Of a DNA stretch of 64,000 nt, positions 35,928 to 45,344 are shown one piece after another (position 1 is the first letter of the stretch; every line of letters starts with the position of its first letter). The notes under the pieces are model-generated. The model did no database searches and was not told where the DNA came from. It was given only the letters and a program-made list of their open reading frames with translations. The DNA lies in assembly GCF_004803695.1 (NCBI RefSeq), contig NZ_CP039393.1:2170001-2234000 (forward strand), read 5' to 3'. Both the position numbers and the translations under genes were made by a program. Source of the DNA: Muribaculum gordoncarteri. GTDB taxonomy: Bacteria; Bacteroidota; Bacteroidia; Bacteroidales; Muribaculaceae.

Positions 35928-36756
35928 GATAATACACCTAACATTAGTGAGCCGAAGAGCCCGATACACTCTCGCCGTCAAGCAGGGAAAGACATTTACC
36001 GAACTTGAATACATCGACGCATCACACCCCGACTTCCAGCGGGCAATGCGTCACAACAGGCGCGCTCACCGATTCACGCCCCCCAAGGGCATCGACACCT
36101 CAGGCAACACCGTCACGCACTTCGACGACAACACTCCGCGCCGAAGTCCTCTCGCCAGGCCATTCAACCGAGGCTTAAAACGACTGTTCGACATCACGTT
36201 TTCGTCCATAGTGCTGATTGCGTTATTTCCTATCATACTCCTGCCTGTCGCCATTGCCATAAAGACGACATCGAAAGGCCCGATATTCTTCCGCCAGCGC
36301 CGCACAGGACATAACGGCAAGGAGTTCTATTGCTGGAAATTCAGGACAATGACCGTCACGCCCGATTGCGACCGCCGCCAAGCCCGCCGTGACGATCCCC
36401 GCGTGACAAGTGTCGGCCGATTCCTGAGGCACACCAACATCGACGAGTTGCCACAATTCTATAATGTGTTACGCGGCGACATGTCGGTGGTGGGCCCGCG
36501 CCCTCACATGGTGAAACAGACCATGCAGTACTCCCGCCTCATCGACCGTTACATGATGCGTCACTTCATAAAGCCCGGCATAACGGGATGGGCGCAGATA
36601 AGCGGCTACCGAGGCTCGACTTCGGAGCTGGAGGCAATGAAAAACAGGGTGGAGCATGATGTATGGTATATCGACAACTGGAGTTTCTCGCTCGACCTGA
36701 AGATAATAACAGCTACAGTGCTGAACACAATACGAGGTGAAATAAACGCCTATTGA
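35926..36756 (+). CDS. Monotopic phosphoglycosyl transferase (bacterial sugar transferase)
   Basis: It transfers a sugar-1-phosphate from UDP-sugar to undecaprenyl phosphate, the first step of an exopolysaccharide or O-unit. After about 75 variable residues comes the re-entrant membrane helix (RGLKRLFDITFSSIVLIALF). Then follow PIFFRQRRTG, CWKFRTM, the catalytic Asp-Glu in NIDELPQF, and RGDMSVVGPRPH. It is a small member without the multi-helix N-terminal domain of WcaJ. The frame has no suitable ATG; TTG 35926 is the longest start, and GTG 35947 is possible. No polysaccharide gene cluster surrounds it; recQ follows 11 bases downstream. Confidence 0.88.
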   Translation: MIIHLTLVSRRARYTLAVKQGKTFTELEYIDASHPDFQRAMRHNRRAHRFTPPKGIDTSGNTVTHFDDNTPRRSPLARPFNRGLKRLFDITFSSIVLIALFPIILLPVAIAIKTTSKGPIFFRQRRTGHNGKEFYCWKFRTMTVTPDCDRRQARRDDPRVTSVGRFLRHTNIDELPQFYNVLRGDMSVVGPRPHMVKQTMQYSRLIDRYMMRHFIKPGITGWAQISGYRGSTSELEAMKNRVEHDVWYIDNWSFSLDLKIITATVLNTIRGEINAY

Positions 36757-36767
36757 CCCCTGCAACG

Positions 36768-38591
36768 ATGAAGCCCGACAATAACGACATAGACCTCAAA
36801 GCCGGTGCGCTGCTGCGCCGATTCTACGGTTACAGCTCATTTCGCGACGGACAGCTCGACATAATACGCAATGCCATGTCACGCCGCGACACACTGGTGC
36901 TCATGCCCACGGGCGGCGGAAAATCGATATGCTATCAGATTCCGGCTCTGTTGAACGACGGATGTTGCATCGTCATCTCCCCGTTGATATCATTGATGAA
37001 GGATCAGGTCACGGCGCTTAACGCCAACGGCATCCCGGCAGCGGCAATCAACAGCTCCAATGTCGAACAGGTCAACGCCGACACCATGCTGCAGGCATCG
37101 CGCGGAAGGATAAAGCTGCTCTACATGTCGCCCGAGCGACTGATTCTTGAAATGGAACATCGCAATTTCTGCAACTGGGTAAGCCTGTTTGCAATCGACG
37201 AGGCACACTGCATATCGCAATGGGGTCATGACTTCCGTCCCGAGTACACGGCACTGAACCGCATAAAGGCGTCATATCCCGGCATACCAGTGATGGCGCT
37301 CACCGCGACGGCCGACAAAATAACGCGTGACGACATAGCCACTCAATTGTGTCTGAAAAATCCCTATATTCACCTCGCGTCATTTGACCGTCCAAACATT
37401 TCGCTCAAAGTGCTCGCCAATCCCGGCAAAGCCAAGCGAATAAACACCATAACGCGCATGATCGACCGCTACCCCGACGACTCAGGCATAGTCTACTGCC
37501 TAAGCCGAAAGGGAGCCGAAACCATCAATGCCGAACTTGCGATAAGAGGCTACCGGTCGACGGTGTACCACGCGGGGCTTTCATCCAAGGAGCGTGACGA
37601 AGCCCAGGAACGATTCATAAACGGCGATGTGCAGGTGGTGTGTGCCACCGTTGCATTCGGAATGGGAATCGACAAAAGCAACATTCGATGGGTAGTGCAC
37701 AACAACATGCCGCGTAACATGGAGAGTTACTATCAGGAGATAGGTCGAGCCGGACGTGACGGCATGAAAGCGGAAACGCTCCTGTTCTACTCATTCGCCG
37801 ACATAGCCACGCTGCAGAGCTTCATCGAAAAATCGGGACAACCGGCACTGAACACCGAAAAGCTGACACGCATGAAGGAGTATTGCGAGGCCACCGTGTG
37901 CCGACGCCGGGTACTTCTCAGCTACTTCAACGAAGAGTATGACCACGATTGCGGCAACTGCGATGTGTGCCTCGACCCGCCCGTAAGATTTGACGGAACA
38001 AGAATCGTACAGATGGCTTTAAGTGCGATGAGCCGCACCAACGAGATGATAGGTCTGACCATGCTCATTGACATACTGCGCGGTTCGGCTCGAGCCGAGC
38101 TGATCGAGCGAGGTTACGACCGCATAAAGACCTACGGCGTGGGGCGTGACCTGTCGTTTTCGGAGTGGAACGCCTATCTTTCGCAGATGCTTCAGCTCGG
38201 CATCATCGAAATCGCCTATACCGAATCCAACCACCTTAAGATAACGCCTTACGGGCGCAGCATCCTGAAAGGCGAGCGCACGGTCATGCTTGCAAAATTC
38301 TTCTTCGACAAGGCGTCGTCATCAAAGAAGCGCAAGTCTACGGCTCAAAGCGCGGTCAATCCCGCCGAGCTGCTGTTCAGCGAACTCAAGCGCCTGCGAC
38401 TCTCCATCGCCCGCAACGAAGGCGTGGCACCCTATATCGTGTTCAGCGACAAAACGCTCATGGAGATGGTGCGTCACCGTCCCGTAAACATGCGCGAATT
38501 CATAGCCATCGAAGGTGTCGGCGAACGCAAGGCCGTAAAATACTGGACACCCTTCACCTCCCTCATCAAGAACTTCCGAAAAAGCAGTTAG
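36768..38591 (+). CDS. recQ: ATP-dependent DNA helicase RecQ
   Basis: A 3'-5' DNA helicase of 607 residues used in recombination and repair. Start ATG 36768 (MKPDNNDIDLKAGALLRRFY) is preferred to TTG 36753. Motifs present: Walker A MPTGGGKSICYQ, DEAHCISQWGHDFRPEY (DEAH and aromatic loop), CATVAFGMGIDKSN and the QEIGRAGRDG arginine finger. The RecQ zinc site is C-x16-CGNCDVC (near residue 385-400). Then come a winged-helix RQC domain and a C-terminal HRDC domain (FIAIEGVGERKAVKYW). It sits between the phosphoglycosyl transferase and the Crp/Fnr gene (3-base gap). Confidence 0.97.
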   Translation: MKPDNNDIDLKAGALLRRFYGYSSFRDGQLDIIRNAMSRRDTLVLMPTGGGKSICYQIPALLNDGCCIVISPLISLMKDQVTALNANGIPAAAINSSNVEQVNADTMLQASRGRIKLLYMSPERLILEMEHRNFCNWVSLFAIDEAHCISQWGHDFRPEYTALNRIKASYPGIPVMALTATADKITRDDIATQLCLKNPYIHLASFDRPNISLKVLANPGKAKRINTITRMIDRYPDDSGIVYCLSRKGAETINAELAIRGYRSTVYHAGLSSKERDEAQERFINGDVQVVCATVAFGMGIDKSNIRWVVHNNMPRNMESYYQEIGRAGRDGMKAETLLFYSFADIATLQSFIEKSGQPALNTEKLTRMKEYCEATVCRRRVLLSYFNEEYDHDCGNCDVCLDPPVRFDGTRIVQMALSAMSRTNEMIGLTMLIDILRGSARAELIERGYDRIKTYGVGRDLSFSEWNAYLSQMLQLGIIEIAYTESNHLKITPYGRSILKGERTVMLAKFFFDKASSSKKRKSTAQSAVNPAELLFSELKRLRLSIARNEGVAPYIVFSDKTLMEMVRHRPVNMREFIAIEGVGERKAVKYWTPFTSLIKNFRKSS

Positions 38592-38594
38592 CCC

Positions 38595-39176
38595 ATGCCA
38601 CATCCCATAGACATACTGCGACGAGTACACAATCTGTCGCCCGAGCGCATCGACAAGATAAAATCGGTGATGCAGGAAGCCCACATGCACCGAGGTGACA
38701 TAATCGACGGACAAAAGCAGATAATAGCCAACTCATACTACATCAAGAAGGGGGCGGCAAGGGTGTTTTACATCCGAAACGGAAAAGAGCACACCGTTTC
38801 ATTCGCCTTTGACGACGAGTACCTCATGACCCACTCTTTCTTAGTAAAGAACATCAACACAACGTTCACGATAATGTTTCTCGAAGACAGTGACATCGTC
38901 TACGTGCCCCACATCAGGCTGCACGATGTGCTCAACGACATTGAGGAGATAAACCAGGAGGAAACCGCACTGTTTCTTAACGCATCGCTGCTGCACTACA
39001 CCGCCTACCTTGAAGAACGCATATATGCATTCCAGAACGCCAATGCCGTGGATCGTTACAATTGGGCCATATCACGCTATCCGCGACTACTGGAATGCGC
39101 CACAATTACACAAATAGCATCTTTTCTCGGACTGACAAAAGAAACACTCTACCGAATCCGCTCCGGCAAGTATTAA
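38595..39176 (+). CDS. Crp/Fnr family transcriptional regulator
   Basis: The 193-residue protein has a cyclic-nucleotide-binding-like beta-roll (residues 30-120, HRGDIIDGQKQIIANSYYIK and GKEHTVSFAFDDEY). A long dimer helix and a C-terminal helix-turn-helix follow (TITQIASFLGLTKETLYRI). No cysteine cluster for an iron-sulphur centre is seen, and no cAMP-specific residues are evident, so the ligand is unknown. It lies directly upstream of a complete RND efflux operon on the same strand, 147 bases away, and could control it (inference from position). Confidence 0.9.
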   Translation: MPHPIDILRRVHNLSPERIDKIKSVMQEAHMHRGDIIDGQKQIIANSYYIKKGAARVFYIRNGKEHTVSFAFDDEYLMTHSFLVKNINTTFTIMFLEDSDIVYVPHIRLHDVLNDIEEINQEETALFLNASLLHYTAYLEERIYAFQNANAVDRYNWAISRYPRLLECATITQIASFLGLTKETLYRIRSGKY

Positions 39177-39323
39177 ACCGCACAAAATCTTTATTAAAAA
39201 ACATTAAATATCGTGATGAATATGACATTTATCATATTACATCCCGTTTTGTTTTGCGAACTTTGCACCATAATTTGATAAATAGAAAATTTTTAAGGGT
39301 AAAAAGATTTTAACATTAACGTT

Positions 39324-40490
39324 ATGAAATTCAATGTAGCTAACACTACCGGAGTTGCCCTTTCATCTGTATTAATGCTTTGCCTTACCGCGTGTGGCGG
39401 TGGACAGCAGCAACAGACACAAGCCTCGGCTCCGGAAATCGCGACACTAACAGTAAACTACGGTAATTCGGAACTTGAAAGTGCTTTCCCTGCAACAATA
39501 AAAGGACGCACCGACATTGACATTCGACCCCAGGTCACAGGATTCATAACCAAAGTCCATGTAGATGAAGGTCAGCAAGTACACAAGGGACAAGCCTTGT
39601 TCACTCTCGACCAGGTACAATTTCAGGCTGCTGTTGACGCAGCACAGGCAGCGGTAAAGGTAGCTGAAAGCGCAGTGCAGACAGCTCAGCTCACCGCCAA
39701 CAACAAGCGCAAACTGTTTGACAAAAACATAATCAGTGAATATGAGTGGCAGATGGCCGACAACGCCCTCACTCAGGCAAAGGCTCAGCTTTCATCGGCC
39801 AAGGCCAATCTTGTCACAGCACAGAAGAACCTCGCCTACACCGTGGTGACCTCACCCAGCGACGGCGTAATCGGCTCAATCCCCAATCGTGAAGGTTCAC
39901 TCGCGTCGCCCTCGTCGGCTACTCCGTTGACCACCGTCAGCGACAACTCGGAAGTGTATGCCTACTTCTCACTCAACGAGAAGGACATCCTCGACCTCAC
40001 AAAGGGCGGCACAATATCGCTCAACAAGAGCGTGAGCGAAATGCCCGAAGTGTCACTGCGCCTTGCCAACGGCGAGGTATATCCTCTCAAAGGCAAAGTG
40101 GCTACAGTGTCGGGGGTAATCGACAACACCACCGGAGCAGCAACAGTGCGCGCACTGTTCAAGAACGGCCAGGGAATGCTTCGCAGCGGAAGCACCGGCT
40201 CGATTCTCATCCCCCACGTTGCCGACAGCGTGATCATAATACCCCAGAAAGCCACCTATGAGCTTCAGGACCGCCGATTCGTATATGTCGTAAACGACTC
40301 CAACAAAGTAGCTTCGACTCCCATCACAGTAAGCCCGGTAAATGACGGACAAAACTACATTGTAACTTCAGGTCTTAAGGCCGGCGACCGCATTGCGGTG
40401 GAAGGAGTGGGAACAATCGTACGCGAAGGCATTACCATCTCTCCCAAAGCCGCAGGCGAAGCCAATCAGCCCCAGGCTCCACAACAGTAA
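39324..40490 (+). CDS. RND efflux periplasmic adaptor (membrane fusion) lipoprotein
   Basis: The 388-residue HlyD/AcrA-type adaptor links the inner-membrane pump to the outer-membrane channel. A lipobox ending LTAC at about residue 24 marks a lipoprotein. The first barrel-sandwich half is DIDIRPQVTGFITKVHVDEGQQVHKGQ, followed by an Ala/Gln-rich helical hairpin (about 105-165). The second half is YTVVTSPSDGVIGSIPNREG and the beta-barrel domain follows. First gene of a three-gene efflux operon. Confidence 0.95.
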   Translation: MKFNVANTTGVALSSVLMLCLTACGGGQQQQTQASAPEIATLTVNYGNSELESAFPATIKGRTDIDIRPQVTGFITKVHVDEGQQVHKGQALFTLDQVQFQAAVDAAQAAVKVAESAVQTAQLTANNKRKLFDKNIISEYEWQMADNALTQAKAQLSSAKANLVTAQKNLAYTVVTSPSDGVIGSIPNREGSLASPSSATPLTTVSDNSEVYAYFSLNEKDILDLTKGGTISLNKSVSEMPEVSLRLANGEVYPLKGKVATVSGVIDNTTGAATVRALFKNGQGMLRSGSTGSILIPHVADSVIIIPQKATYELQDRRFVYVVNDSNKVASTPITVSPVNDGQNYIVTSGLKAGDRIAVEGVGTIVREGITISPKAAGEANQPQAPQQ

Positions 40491-40542
40491 TTGACTGATG
40501 TCAATCATCACAGTGTTTTTAATAATTGTCTGACAACAAGAA

Positions 40543-43500
40543 ATGAAACTTGATACATTTATTAACCGTCCGGTGCTTTCGACGGTTATATCAATCTTTA
40601 TTGTGTTGCTGGGTCTGATTGGACTGTTTGCACTGCCGGTCACCCAGTTTCCCGATATTGCACCGCCCACCATTTCGGTGACCACCTCCTATCAGGGAGC
40701 CAACGCCCAGGCTGTGCTTAACTCAGTAATCGCACCTCTTGAGGAATCGATCAATGGTGCCGAAGGCATGACCTACATCGAATCAACAGCCACCAACAAC
40801 GGTAGCGCCACCATCAACGTGTACTTTGAACAGGGTTTCGACCCCAACATGGCCGCCGTCGATGTACAGAACCGTGTGTCAAAAGCTCAGGGTCTGCTTC
40901 CCGCCGAAGTAACGCGCGTGGGCGTCATCACCCAGAAGCGCCAGACCTCAATGCTTCTCGGCCTTACCATATACGACGAGGACGGCACCTATCCCGAAAA
41001 CTTCATCGAGAACTACGTAAAAATCAATATCATTCCGCAGATCCAGCGTATACAAGGAGTTGGTGACGCAATGGTAATGGGTGCCGACTACTCGATGCGT
41101 ATATGGCTCAAGCCCGATGTAATGGCACAATATCACCTGATGCCTACCGATATATCGGCCGCACTTGCCGAGCAGAATATCGAAGCCGCTCCCGGTGCAT
41201 TCGGCGAGCAGGGTAATCAGAGCTTCCAGTACATCATGCGTTACAAGGGCCGCCTCGTAACACCTGAGGAATTTGATAACATCGTAATCCGCGCCAACGA
41301 AAACGGCGACGTGCTTTACCTTAAGGATGTAGCCGATGTCGAACTCGGCCGCGTAAGCTACGGATTCCACAACAAGATGAACGGCAAAGCCGCCGTTACG
41401 GCAATCATATTCCAGACTCCGGGTTCAAATGCAACCCAGATCATCAACGAGTGTCTTGCCTATCTCGACGATGTAAAGAAAGAACTTCCCAAGGGACTCG
41501 GTCTTGAAATCCCCTTGAACAACAACGAGTTCCTCGATGCTTCGATCCATGAGGTTATCAAGACCCTCATCGAGGCATTCATCCTCGTGTTCTTTGTGGT
41601 TTACGTGTTCCTCCAGGACTTCCGTTCAACCATCATCCCCGCAATCGCCATCCCGGTTGCATTGGTGGGTACATTCTTCGTCATGAACCTCATCGGGTTC
41701 TCGATCAACCTCATCACCCTCTCGGCTCTCGTCCTTGCGATTGCGATTGTGGTCGACGACGCCATAGTGGTGGTCGAGGCGGTCCACGCCAAACTCGATG
41801 TGGGCTACAAGAGCGCACGCAAGGCATCAATCGATGCCATGGGTGAAATTGCAGGAGCACTCGTGTCGATCACCCTTGTAATGATGCTCGTGTTCATCCC
41901 CGTGTCATTCATGCCCGGCACCTCAGGCGTGTTCTACAAGCAGTTCGGTCTTACCATGGCCATAGCCATCGGTTTCTCGGCTGTCAACGCGCTCACCCTG
42001 TCGCCTGCACTTTGTGCCGTGTTTCTGAAAGCCCACGACGACAAGTCGTCGCTTAAGGAGCGAATGGGTACAGCCTACGGCGAAGCGGCCGAAACGATGA
42101 AGAAGCGCTACAGCAGCGCATTCAAGCTCAACCTTCCCCCGTTGGTTACAGCACTGTTCCTCATTGCCACAATCACATTCATGGTACTTGGCTGGTACAG
42201 CACCGAGTCGATATGGAAACTCGTTGTAGCCTCCATCTGCGCCATCGTCACCATAATGGGTATATTCAGCTCACGCTTCCATGCAGGATTTGAAATCGGT
42301 TACAACCGTCTGCTCAAGCTCTACAACTCGGTAACCAAGTTCTTCGTTTCCCACAAGATTACTTCATTCGCCATCGTAGGCGGTTCGATCGCCATCCTTG
42401 TGTGGTTGATGAACTCCACCCCGAGCGCCCTCGTGCCCAATGAAGATACCGGAACAATATTCTGTATGGTCGACATGCCCCCGGGCACATCACAGGAGCG
42501 CACCGGTGAGGTTCTCGACCAGGTCGACGGCATTATCGGCTCGATACCCGCCGTTCAGTCACGTACAATGATCGACGGTTACAGCTTCATCGCCGGACAG
42601 GGTGCAACCTACGGTACATTCATCATCAAGCTGAAGAACTGGAGCCAGCGTTCAAAGGCCGAAAGCTCTGATGCCATAATACAGCAGCTCTATGCTCTTA
42701 CCGGACAACAGGTGAAGGACGGTCGTGTGATGATATTCGCACCGCCTATGATTACCGGTTACTCGGCAACCAACGGTTTTGAAATCAAGATGCAGGACAA
42801 GACCGGAGGCGACATTAACACATTCTTCCAGGTTGTACAAGGATTCCTTGGCGCATTGAACCAGTGCCCCGAAATCCAGATGGCCTACACCACATTCAAC
42901 CCCACATTCCCCCAGTACCTTGTCGATGTGGATGCAGCAAAGGCAAAGCAGGCCGGCATCAGTCCGTCGACAATCCTCTCCACCCTGCAGGGATACTACG
43001 GAGGTATGTACGTGTCCAACTTCAACCGCTTCGGAAAGCTTTACCGCGTTATGATGCAGGCCTCACCTGAAGCACGTGTATCGCCCGAAACATTGAACAA
43101 CATCAAGATACGCAACGGAAACGAAATGGCATCATTGAGCAACTTCGTGACCCTCAAGCGCATATACGGCCCTGACTTGCTCAACCGATTCAACATGTTC
43201 CAGTCGATATCGGTAACCGGACAGCCTACTCCCGGCTATTCGTCGGGTGACGCCATCGCGGCCATCGAGCGCACAGCCGCCGAATACCTGCCCCAGGGCT
43301 ACGGATATGAATACGCCGGTATGACCCGTGAGGAGGCCAATTCGTCAAGCGGTAGCGCAACAGCTATCATATTCGGACTCTGTCTGCTCTTCGTATACTT
43401 GCTTCTATCGGCACAGTACGAAAGCTACATCATTCCCTGGGCCGTTATCCTTTCGATTCCCTTCGGACTTATGGGCTCATTCATCTTTGCCCAGATATTC

Positions 43501-43920
43501 GGCATATCCAATAACATCTATCTGCAAATCGCGCTAATCATGCTTATCGGACTTTTGGCCAAGAACGCAATCCTCATCGTAGAGTTTGCTCTTGAGCGCC
43601 GACGCACGGGCATGTCGATTGTCAATTCGGCCATTGCCGGAGCATCAGCCCGTCTTCGCCCGATTCTCATGACATCGCTGGCCTTGATTATCGGTCTGTT
43701 GCCTATGATGTTTGCCGACGGAGCAGGTGCCAACGGTAACAACGCCCTCGGTACCGGTTCAATCGGAGGTATGCTTATCGGTATGATTCTGCAGGTACTC
43801 ATCGTTCCGGCGCTCTTCGTCACCTTCCAGATAATCCAGGAGAAGATCTCGCCGCTGAAGTGGGAAGACACCGACAACACCGGTATCGAATCGGAAATCG
43901 AGCAATACTCTCGCTCTTAA
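40543..43920 (+). CDS. RND efflux pump permease, HAE1 family
   Basis: The 1125-residue proton-driven inner-membrane pump belongs to the AcrB/MexB group (usually about 1030-1050 residues). Motifs include FINRPVLSTVISIFIVL, PDIAPPTISVTTSYQGANAQ and FQTPGSNA. The proton relay lies in helix 4 as IAIVVDDAIVVVEAVH with the Asp-Asp pair, and the second-half MLIGLLAKNAILIVEFA is present. An extra segment between helices 6 and 7, with a second hydrophobic pair (about 530-570), accounts for the greater length. The substrate range is unknown; the family exports drugs, bile acids and dyes. Confidence 0.95.
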   Translation: MKLDTFINRPVLSTVISIFIVLLGLIGLFALPVTQFPDIAPPTISVTTSYQGANAQAVLNSVIAPLEESINGAEGMTYIESTATNNGSATINVYFEQGFDPNMAAVDVQNRVSKAQGLLPAEVTRVGVITQKRQTSMLLGLTIYDEDGTYPENFIENYVKINIIPQIQRIQGVGDAMVMGADYSMRIWLKPDVMAQYHLMPTDISAALAEQNIEAAPGAFGEQGNQSFQYIMRYKGRLVTPEEFDNIVIRANENGDVLYLKDVADVELGRVSYGFHNKMNGKAAVTAIIFQTPGSNATQIINECLAYLDDVKKELPKGLGLEIPLNNNEFLDASIHEVIKTLIEAFILVFFVVYVFLQDFRSTIIPAIAIPVALVGTFFVMNLIGFSINLITLSALVLAIAIVVDDAIVVVEAVHAKLDVGYKSARKASIDAMGEIAGALVSITLVMMLVFIPVSFMPGTSGVFYKQFGLTMAIAIGFSAVNALTLSPALCAVFLKAHDDKSSLKERMGTAYGEAAETMKKRYSSAFKLNLPPLVTALFLIATITFMVLGWYSTESIWKLVVASICAIVTIMGIFSSRFHAGFEIGYNRLLKLYNSVTKFFVSHKITSFAIVGGSIAILVWLMNSTPSALVPNEDTGTIFCMVDMPPGTSQERTGEVLDQVDGIIGSIPAVQSRTMIDGYSFIAGQGATYGTFIIKLKNWSQRSKAESSDAIIQQLYALTGQQVKDGRVMIFAPPMITGYSATNGFEIKMQDKTGGDINTFFQVVQGFLGALNQCPEIQMAYTTFNPTFPQYLVDVDAAKAKQAGISPSTILSTLQGYYGGMYVSNFNRFGKLYRVMMQASPEARVSPETLNNIKIRNGNEMASLSNFVTLKRIYGPDLLNRFNMFQSISVTGQPTPGYSSGDAIAAIERTAAEYLPQGYGYEYAGMTREEANSSSGSATAIIFGLCLLFVYLLLSAQYESYIIPWAVILSIPFGLMGSFIFAQIFGISNNIYLQIALIMLIGLLAKNAILIVEFALERRRTGMSIVNSAIAGASARLRPILMTSLALIIGLLPMMFADGAGANGNNALGTGSIGGMLIGMILQVLIVPALFVTFQIIQEKISPLKWEDTDNTGIESEIEQYSRS

Positions 43921-43942
43921 CTTAATGCACAAAGGAAAAATC

Positions 43943-45322
43943 ATGAACAATATATCACGTATCGCAATAATGGTTGTAAGTGTGGGAGCTCTTTCGAGCT
44001 GCCACATCTACAACAAGTTTGAGATGCCCACCGAGGACAATGCACTGACATCGGAGTATGTGCAGGCCAAGGAAACCGAGGAAAACGCCGAGGCTTTCGG
44101 AAACCTTCGCTGGGAAGAGGTGTTCACCGACCCGATGCTTGTCGACCTCATCAATCAGGCTCTTGCCAACAACACCAATCTCAGCAACGCCAAGCTTAAC
44201 ATCGACATAGCTCACGCTCAGCTCAAGGGAGCGCGATTGAGCTACCTTCCCTCGGTGACACTCGCCCCCAACGGTGCAGGTTCGTCATTCGACCACTCCA
44301 AGATGTCATGGTCCTATCAGCTTCCTCTCGCAGTGAGCTGGGAGGTCGACCTCTTTGGAAAATTGCTCAACAGCAACCGTCGCGCCAAGCAGGCCCTTCT
44401 TCAGAGCGAAGCCTACCAGCAGGCCGTGCGCTCGCAGCTCATCGCCGGTGTGGCCAACTGCTACTATGCAATATCCATGCTTGAAACTCAGCTGAAAATC
44501 AGCCGACAGACAGCTGAATACTGGAAGGAGAGCGTACAGATCATGAAGAACTTCAAGCTCGCCGGCCGTGTAAACGAAAGCGCCGTAGTACAAAGCACCG
44601 CCAACTACTACAGTCTTCTCGCCTCAATTACCGACCTTGAAGTGTCGTTGAACGAAGCCAACAACACCATGTCGCTGCTCCTCAACGTTATGCCTCAGAC
44701 ATGGAACATCCAGGCCGATGCCCGATTTGAGGCACCCGCCATCATGCGCGAAGGAGTGCCCATGCGCGAACTCGCTTCACGCCCCGATGTAAGAGCGTCG
44801 GAACACTCGCTGGCTATGGCCTACTATGCCACCAACCAGGCTCGCTCGGCATTCTATCCCGGCCTCAACATATCGGCCAACGGAGGCTTCACCAACCTCA
44901 TGGGCTCGATGGTGTCAAATCCCGCCAAGTTCTTCGTTCAGCTCGCCGGACAGCTTACCGCACCGCTATTTGCACGCGGACAGCTCATCTCCAACCTTGA
45001 GGCTGCACGAGCACAGCAGGAGCAGGCTATGAACAACTTCGAGTACACGCTGCTCAGTGCAAGTGCCGAGGTGAGCAACGCCCTGATGCTCTACACCAAA
45101 AGCAACGAAAAAGCCGACTATCTGAAAAATCAGGTAGAAAATCTTGAAAAATCGGTCGAATATACTCAGGAATTGCTATCTTTGGACGGACGCACCACCT
45201 ATCTGGAAGTGCTCACCGCCCAGCAGAGCCTCCTCGCAGCCCAGCTGTCGCAGGCAAGCTGCGAAAACGCAAGAGCGCGTGCAGCCATCAACCTGTATCA
45301 GTCGCTCGGCGGAGGTCGATAA
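43943..45322 (+). CDS. Outer-membrane efflux lipoprotein (TolC/OprM-type)
   Basis: This completes the tripartite pump. Start ATG 43943 gives MNNISRIAIMVVSVGALSSC, a clean lipoprotein signal with Cys20; the in-frame ATG 43925 would add six charged residues and is less likely. The 459 residues contain two OEP repeats (NTNLSNAKLNIDIAHAQLKG and the second set around NNFEYTLLSASAEVSNAL) typical of the NodT family. SRPDVRASEHSLAMAYYA is the conserved turn. The gene begins 22 bases after the permease; lpxA follows 22 bases downstream with no terminator. Confidence 0.94.
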   Translation: MNNISRIAIMVVSVGALSSCHIYNKFEMPTEDNALTSEYVQAKETEENAEAFGNLRWEEVFTDPMLVDLINQALANNTNLSNAKLNIDIAHAQLKGARLSYLPSVTLAPNGAGSSFDHSKMSWSYQLPLAVSWEVDLFGKLLNSNRRAKQALLQSEAYQQAVRSQLIAGVANCYYAISMLETQLKISRQTAEYWKESVQIMKNFKLAGRVNESAVVQSTANYYSLLASITDLEVSLNEANNTMSLLLNVMPQTWNIQADARFEAPAIMREGVPMRELASRPDVRASEHSLAMAYYATNQARSAFYPGLNISANGGFTNLMGSMVSNPAKFFVQLAGQLTAPLFARGQLISNLEAARAQQEQAMNNFEYTLLSASAEVSNALMLYTKSNEKADYLKNQVENLEKSVEYTQELLSLDGRTTYLEVLTAQQSLLAAQLSQASCENARARAAINLYQSLGGGR

Positions 45323-45344
45323 TTTAACTTAAACACTTACAACC

